Positions 58,300 through 64,000 of a stretch of DNA of 64,000 nt are shown piece by piece. Every line of letters starts with the position of its first letter. Positions within the stretch are counted from its first letter, which is position 1. The stretch comes from Cheilinus undulatus (lineage: Eukaryota; Chordata; Actinopteri; Labriformes; Labridae), in NCBI RefSeq assembly GCF_018320785.1, contig NC_054866.1, positions 35,131,000 through 35,194,999 on the forward strand, read 5' to 3'. Under the pieces are notes generated by a model. That model saw nothing but the letters and a program-made list of their open reading frames with translations, did not search any database and was not told the DNA's origin. Position numbers and translations under genes: made by a program.

Positions 58300-58640
58300 T
58301 CACAGAAGTCAACAGCTCTTTCAAAGGTGTAATCTGGCTCGAGCTGGTTGTCCTGAGCAGCCCCAGACAAATTAGGCTACCCTTCTATTGGATCCCATTA
58401 AGCAAAACATAAGACGATGATTGGATGAGGCTTTGGGAATACGTGTTCTCCTTGATTAGCTAATTCCATTCTCACTAACCATCCAAATCCTGTTAGTATG
58501 GGCAGGGTTAAAGCTGCTGCTCCGTCAAGGAAAAGGCCTCACCCTGCCTGAACCATTACCCTTTACAAGTCACAATGAAGCCAAGAGCCAAGATTGATCA
58601 TAACATTAATGGATGCTTCTTGATCAGCAGAAAACCTCAA
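58300..58640. other. Possible conserved non-coding stretch
   Basis: Non-repetitive, balanced-composition sequence with no coding frame, between the foldback copy and a Tc1 remnant. It stands out from the AT-rich surroundings. Conservation cannot be judged from one sequence. Confidence 0.2.
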
Positions 58641-58984
58641 GAAATCCAAAAAAAAGAACTAAGAAATGCTAACATAGACTATGCCAACATTTAGACAAGG
58701 GTGTTTTCAGCTAAGAAGAAGTCAGAATTTCTTCGGTTATTTGAAAAAATGACAACAGCTGAAACCAAACTCATTTCTTAAATAGTTTGTTGGGAAAAAA
58801 TTTAAGAAAAGAGACACAATATCAACCTGTGAAACAATGATCACAACTCCATTTCAAAAATAAGTGCTCGCGAACAGATCCTTAATCTGAACTATGCCCC
58901 TGTGTTACCGAACCATGGCCCATTGCTGTCACAGCGTGAGCCCTCCAACAGACCCAGGATCCATCCATGCAAGCTCTTGTTAGT

Positions 58985-59460
58985 GGCAATGTCAACGCTA
59001 CCTACTACCAAACAGGCCTCACCGGGCCAAACTGTTGCCACAAAGTTGGAAGCGTAGCATTGCCCAAAATGTCTTGGTATGCTGAAGCATTAAGAATGAC
59101 CTTTACTGGAGATAAGGGGCCTAGCCCAAACCCTGGAGAACTGCCCCATACCATTATCCCTCCTCCACTAAACTTCACAGATGGCACAATGCGGTCCACA
59201 CACGGTTTTTGTGCTAACATTCATGCCAGTGGAAGTTCAGACTCCTTCAGCCATAGAATCAGCAAAGCATTGGTGACTTTTACACACCAGCAGTCGTTGA
59301 CCCCATTCTGTGATTTTATATTGTCTTCCACTTTGTGGCTAAGCTGCTGTTGTTCCTAAACGCCTCCACTTTCTAATAATATCACTTACAGTTGAACGTG
59401 GAATATCCAGCAGGAATAATAGTTAGCAGGTGTGCCCAAATACTTTTGTCCATATGGTGT
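58985..59460 (-). mobile_element. Tc1-type transposon remnant
   Basis: The - strand 59220-59005 encodes [20 protein letters not shown] and [12 protein letters not shown], part of the catalytic core of a Tc1-like transposase. The right end reverse complements to ACACCATATGGACAAAAGTATTTGGGCACACC (quoted in parts: ACACCATATGGAC, AAAAGTATTTGGGCAC), a familiar fish Tc1 terminus. The rest is missing; it is a different subfamily from the copies at 25 kb and 31 kb. Confidence 0.75.
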
Positions 59461-61523
59461 ATTATTTTGCTTTACACAGGATCCATATGGGAGTTTTTGC
59501 CGTGGGGTTTTGCCTTGGAGGCACAGTTAAGCCACAATTAAGCCACTTGGCCAAAGCAGATCCCCTCAGTCCATCAACTCTCTGGTGATACTTACAAATT
59601 TGCCCATCACTAAACCTTTTTACAGACTTTTTGGTAAGTCTGTCCAATTAAAGAAAAATAAATATATATAAACATCTGATCTGCATTCCAGTGTATGCTT
59701 CCATTTCTGCTTTTAGCATTTTAAATCTTCGACTTCCTTTTTCATGAGGAAGAGTAGATTAAGACTAGATTAAAGTAGACCCCCGATGATAAAAACTGAT
59801 GAAAAGTGAATTTAGTTTTTTGTTAAGGAGATTAAAACAAGACTAAAATGTTTGTGCTGGACATTCAAAACCTATGATATTTCTCCATCGTGTGTATTCT
59901 CTGTCAAACCACAAGCGTATGTCAAGTGAAAGGGCATTTAAGGTCTGTCAGTATTTTCTTCTGTTTATTTTAGAATAATTAAAGCACTGATAGCTCATTT
60001 GATAAGTAACAGACTAAATGTAAGGGCTTTTTATTGACTAAAAAGTGGACTCAAATATTTTTGAGTTTACTACTACCAAACTTTAAAGAGTGAAAATGAC
60101 TAAAATGTGTCTAAAACCAATAAACATTCTAATCTAAAGGCATTTTTCTCTGAGTGTGTTTTTGTTGTCTGAAAAATTCACACGCTCAAAAACAAAAACA
60201 ATCTCAGAATGGATGGACCCAGTGTGTTTTTTCCAGAAATGAAAGAGGCACTGAATCAGCTTCAATCTTCTTTCTCTGAAACAATTTGTCACATTTCACA
60301 ATTTTAACAGTGACTGCTAATAAAGCTCATTGGACTCAGTGTTCAAGGTCTGAATGCGTGGCCTTTTTTCTTTAATTACAAAAAGAAGAAATCATCCTAA
60401 AATACAGACTTAGCCTTCAGAGAATTAAAACTAAAAAACATGATTTAAAATAGCTATAACATGTTTATAGATTGATTTTTAAATATGCAGAAATTGTAAA
60501 CATTTTGTAGTGTTCAGTAGTATTTTTAATACTTCAGTGTGTGTATAAAAGGAGTGATTCTTTCACTTTACAAGAATGAAATTTCGATCAATTTATTTAT
60601 TATCATCTATGTGTTTTTGCATTTATCCGTCACAACTCTCAGCAGAAAGCCTACATCTACAAACCTTACAGGGATTTAGCCTGTAGAGAATTAACTTAAC
60701 TTAAAAGTGAAAAAGCAGAGACAAGAATTAAAAGCAGCTCCAAACATGTTTATTTGGCCAGTAAATCCAATTAAATTTATATTGGAAACATTACAGAATT
60801 TGTCCACCAGAGAGCACCAACTCCTCCATTTTCTAGATCAAAGATATGTTTCATATTTATCTCAGTTGCAGCTCTTAGCTTATACTCATAATATGTATGT
60901 CTATTGACCAGCACTGGTCCACGCCCTTATTTAACTCCCTCATGATGATCCTGTGTGAAGGTTAGACAACTGTGGAGTAAAAAATAAATTATTCCCATTC
61001 TGCAGAAGTTGACGCCAACACAGAGCTGTTTAATGATCTCTGAGCCTCTTATGATTAACTGTTTACCTAAATATTGTTTTGACAAAGAATCACTGGTGAG
61101 CTGTTTTGCACTGGTTTGTCTTCTCTTAGATGAAAAACTTGTATTAAAGTGCAGTTCATACACCAGATTTGATGTTAACTTTTTGAGAATCTGTAGATAC
61201 CAACATTATTGTTCATTCCTACAATGTACATTGTCACTGGCAAACACAGGGAAATTAAATGTAAAGATGTTGGCCCAATCAGGGCTTTCATACATTTGAC
61301 TTGTCGGTCTTTTCTAAGTGCTTTTGAAGCTGTAAGATTAAATGTTTATTAAAGCATGCAGTGAAATGCCCTGATCCTGAACATTTATTAAATCTATCTA
61401 CTATAATGTCTTCCTATATGTTTAAGAGTGATACTTCAACTGCTGTCGAGCAGACTTTTGTCAAGGTAATGCTTTTCCACACTGAAGAAGGAGAAAGAAA
61501 CAAAGAGGTTAAGGTAGACGCAC
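59461..61523. other. Intergenic, no gene seen
   Basis: AT-rich sequence between the Tc1 remnant and the presumed MED13 3' UTR. Only short chance frames are present. Confidence 0.4.
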
Positions 61524-61529
61524 TTTATT
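61524..61529 (-). promoter_or_regulatory. Possible MED13 polyadenylation signal
   Basis: TTTATT on the + strand is AATAAA on the - strand, about 775 bases past the MED13 stop codon. A nearer candidate is at 62057-62062. Not decisive. Confidence 0.3.
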
Positions 61530-62302
61530 CCTAAAACAGAAGCTGCACCATCAGTAGCGGCACACAATTATATGTACACATATACACACACAATTACCTA
61601 AATCTGTTATATAAAATATATAATCTGACAATGTACCTTTTAATTCCTCTTCAGAGCTCATTGAGTTACTGTGCGAGAGACTCTGGAGCCGCAGCAGACA
61701 GAGAGGTAAGTCTCATCCACTCGTCGGGTGGGACACAAATGCCCGGGGCCAGCTTTTACTTCATTTTTACAGCGTGGCGATAAAAAGGTCTGTACCCTTT
61801 GAAAAAATAATATTCTAAAAGCAATCTACAGCAAATTCACTCGGACATGGTTTGTTCCGTGTTGTAATCGAGAAAATTACACTTTTTAAACCAATTCCTT
61901 TACAGTGAGATGTACACACCCTCTAGGATTTGTAATATATAAAAGATATTAAGCATTAAAAATTCCACATTTAAAAACTTACAATAAATAATATATGCAG
62001 GCATTTCATTAAGATAAAATTTCATAGATTGCAATCTACAGTCATTAAAAAGACATTTTATTCTCCTTTATGAAACGTCCCTTGATCTTCCAAAGTGGAT
62101 TCTTGGCATCTGGTTGATTGATTGGTTGATTGGAAACTTCCAGTCAGTCAGTGATGTGTGAGATACACCAGGGAGGAGGAGGGGGAGGGGGGTGCTTCCT
62201 CCATGTTTGCCCTGATGGAGTGTGAGGTCCTTTAATTGTCAGGGATCCAAGGAATCCTGCAATTCATCAGTTAAAATCCCCTCAGTTTGAGCCTGTCACA
62301 GT

Positions 62303-62626
<324 letters not shown>

Positions 62627-64000
62627 CTGGGAAAAGGGAAGAGGAAGATAAAATATTTAAAAAGATGAATGCAAGCAGCAAAGTGATGGTGAGATAAAGA
62701 GCTGAAACAGAGAACATCTAAATGAATACAGTGCAGATTTATCACCAACGCAACAAGGGAAGTGCAAATTCTACGTCTGATTTTAGAGTAGAATAAAGTT
62801 CTGGATAGTTAAACACTTTTCTATTCCATTAATTAAAAAAAATCATACAATCTCCATTATATTAATGGTTACAAGGATTAAAAAAGTACTGAATCTTTAA
62901 TAAGTAATTATAGATATTTCAGAGAAAACAAAAATATAAAATAATGAGACCTGTCTGATTACTCCAAGTGAGTATGCACATCTAGTGGTGAATAGAGGAG
63001 TAGGTCACAAAGTATGGGAGTTATTCAAATTATTGATTTTATGAATGTACATCTATTTAGGACAGGTGCTTAGGAAAGAAAGGAAATTTGTACAAGAACA
63101 GTCCAGCCCAGATATATTAATACAACTTTGACAATGTGTGCAGAGTATGCCTGCAACTTCTGGAACTATGACCAGCCTAAGCAAAAATGGCGGCGTTGAA
63201 AGATGGAGACATTCGGACCTCTAATGTTGAGACATTCATGCTGAAACTGATTTCTAAAGTACCCTCTAAAATCTAGTCATTGTACTGGGTGATACATCAA
63301 TCTCATCCATAAATCAGGTTTTTGGAAAATCAAGATTGTTTCTTGAACTTCACTGCAACAAAACCAAAAGTCAAAGCTACCAGCAGAAATGTTAATTTTG
63401 TCAGTTCTGGCAACCCTTAAAAAATAATGCATCTTTTATTTAAACACTGCTCATGTGTAATCAGTGTTGTCAAGCTAAAAGGGAATATATCCTGCTCACT
63501 TTCTGTGATCAATTATATCACTCACTCTGGATCTTTTTTGTAGGAATTAATTAATAATTCATTTTAATTAAATTCAGTTTTGGCACTAATAAAGTAGCAG
63601 AGATGATAAAAGTTAAATGAAAATAGAGATATAATCAATCATAAGTCACATAGGGACATCAGCATTTATTTCAGTCTTGATGTAAGTAAGCCCCAGTCTC
63701 CTAGAAGCATAGTTTTCACTAAAAGAGTTGACAGCTTACTCATTAACTCCTGAATTGAAATTCAGTTTACTTTTGGTAAATATCTCTGATGAAACAAAAG
63801 GAAACCTTATTTGGAATCATTGCTCCTTCATTTGTATTTTTTTCTTTTTTAGTGAAAAGAAAATCAATTTAAATATTAATTTGAGTTTGGTTTAGAAAAC
63901 ACAGATTCAAATATCGCCTAGCCGTAAACACACAGCAATAACACAACAGGATAAGTCGGATCAGCACTGCCCAGTTGCCCTGTTTACTTCTTGTTTTGAA
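62627..64000 (-). other. MED13 intron
   Basis: AT-rich sequence upstream of the penultimate MED13 exon. I see no further exon before the window edge. Confidence 0.5.

Noticed and set aside
61009-61299. 96-codon + strand frame near MED13
   Set aside because: AT-rich chance frame with no motif, no splice context and an antisense counterpart of similar length.

Overview
This window is nuclear DNA from a teleost fish. It has intron-split vertebrate genes, AT-rich introns, and a dense mix of fish-type transposons (Tc1/mariner, hAT, BEL/Pao, tRNA-derived SINEs, LINE tails). There is no sign of bacterial, phage or organellar DNA, and no operon, CRISPR array or rRNA. The species cannot be fixed from sequence alone; a percomorph is a reasonable guess.

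Five genes can be supported, and their exons can be joined in phase by GT/AG splice sites. (1) thap12, + strand, 1-4266; the window opens inside its first coding exon. (2) map6, + strand, 8450-19065, three coding exons. (3) hinfp, + strand, 28770-37249, nine coding exons, giving a complete zinc-finger protein of 513 residues. (4) A divergent AUTS2/fibrosin-family gene, - strand, 40646-50365; its five 3' coding exons can be assembled but its 5' part is not found. (5) The last two coding exons of a MED13-type Mediator kinase-module subunit, - strand, 62303-62626; the rest lies to the right of the window.

The genes do not form a pathway. thap12 and map6 are neighbours in other vertebrates too. 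hinfp, the AUTS2-like gene and med13 are nuclear regulators of transcription or chromatin and appear to be neighbours by chance.

Between and within the genes: 4.7-6.65 kb holds a nested transposon stack (two back-to-back hAT copies with near-identical 8-bp target duplications and a Tc1 deletion derivative inside one). 11.8-12.5 kb is a strand-asymmetric T/C-rich degenerate minisatellite. 13.6-14.4, 17.8-18.5, 50.9-51.2 and 55.5-57.2 kb are four copies of one foldback family with an AGCTAA-rich core. 25.17-26.67 kb is a decayed full-length Tc1 copy. 31.02-32.60 kb is a second Tc1-type element with about 230-bp inverted repeats, inside a hinfp intron. 42.8-47.2 kb is a decayed BEL/Pao retroelement inside the large intron of the AUTS2-like gene. 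The most interesting coding feature is the AUTS2-family gene, which keeps the family's core signature but is otherwise short and strongly diverged. I see no convincing new molecular system; the other leads are structural oddities of transposons and repeats.
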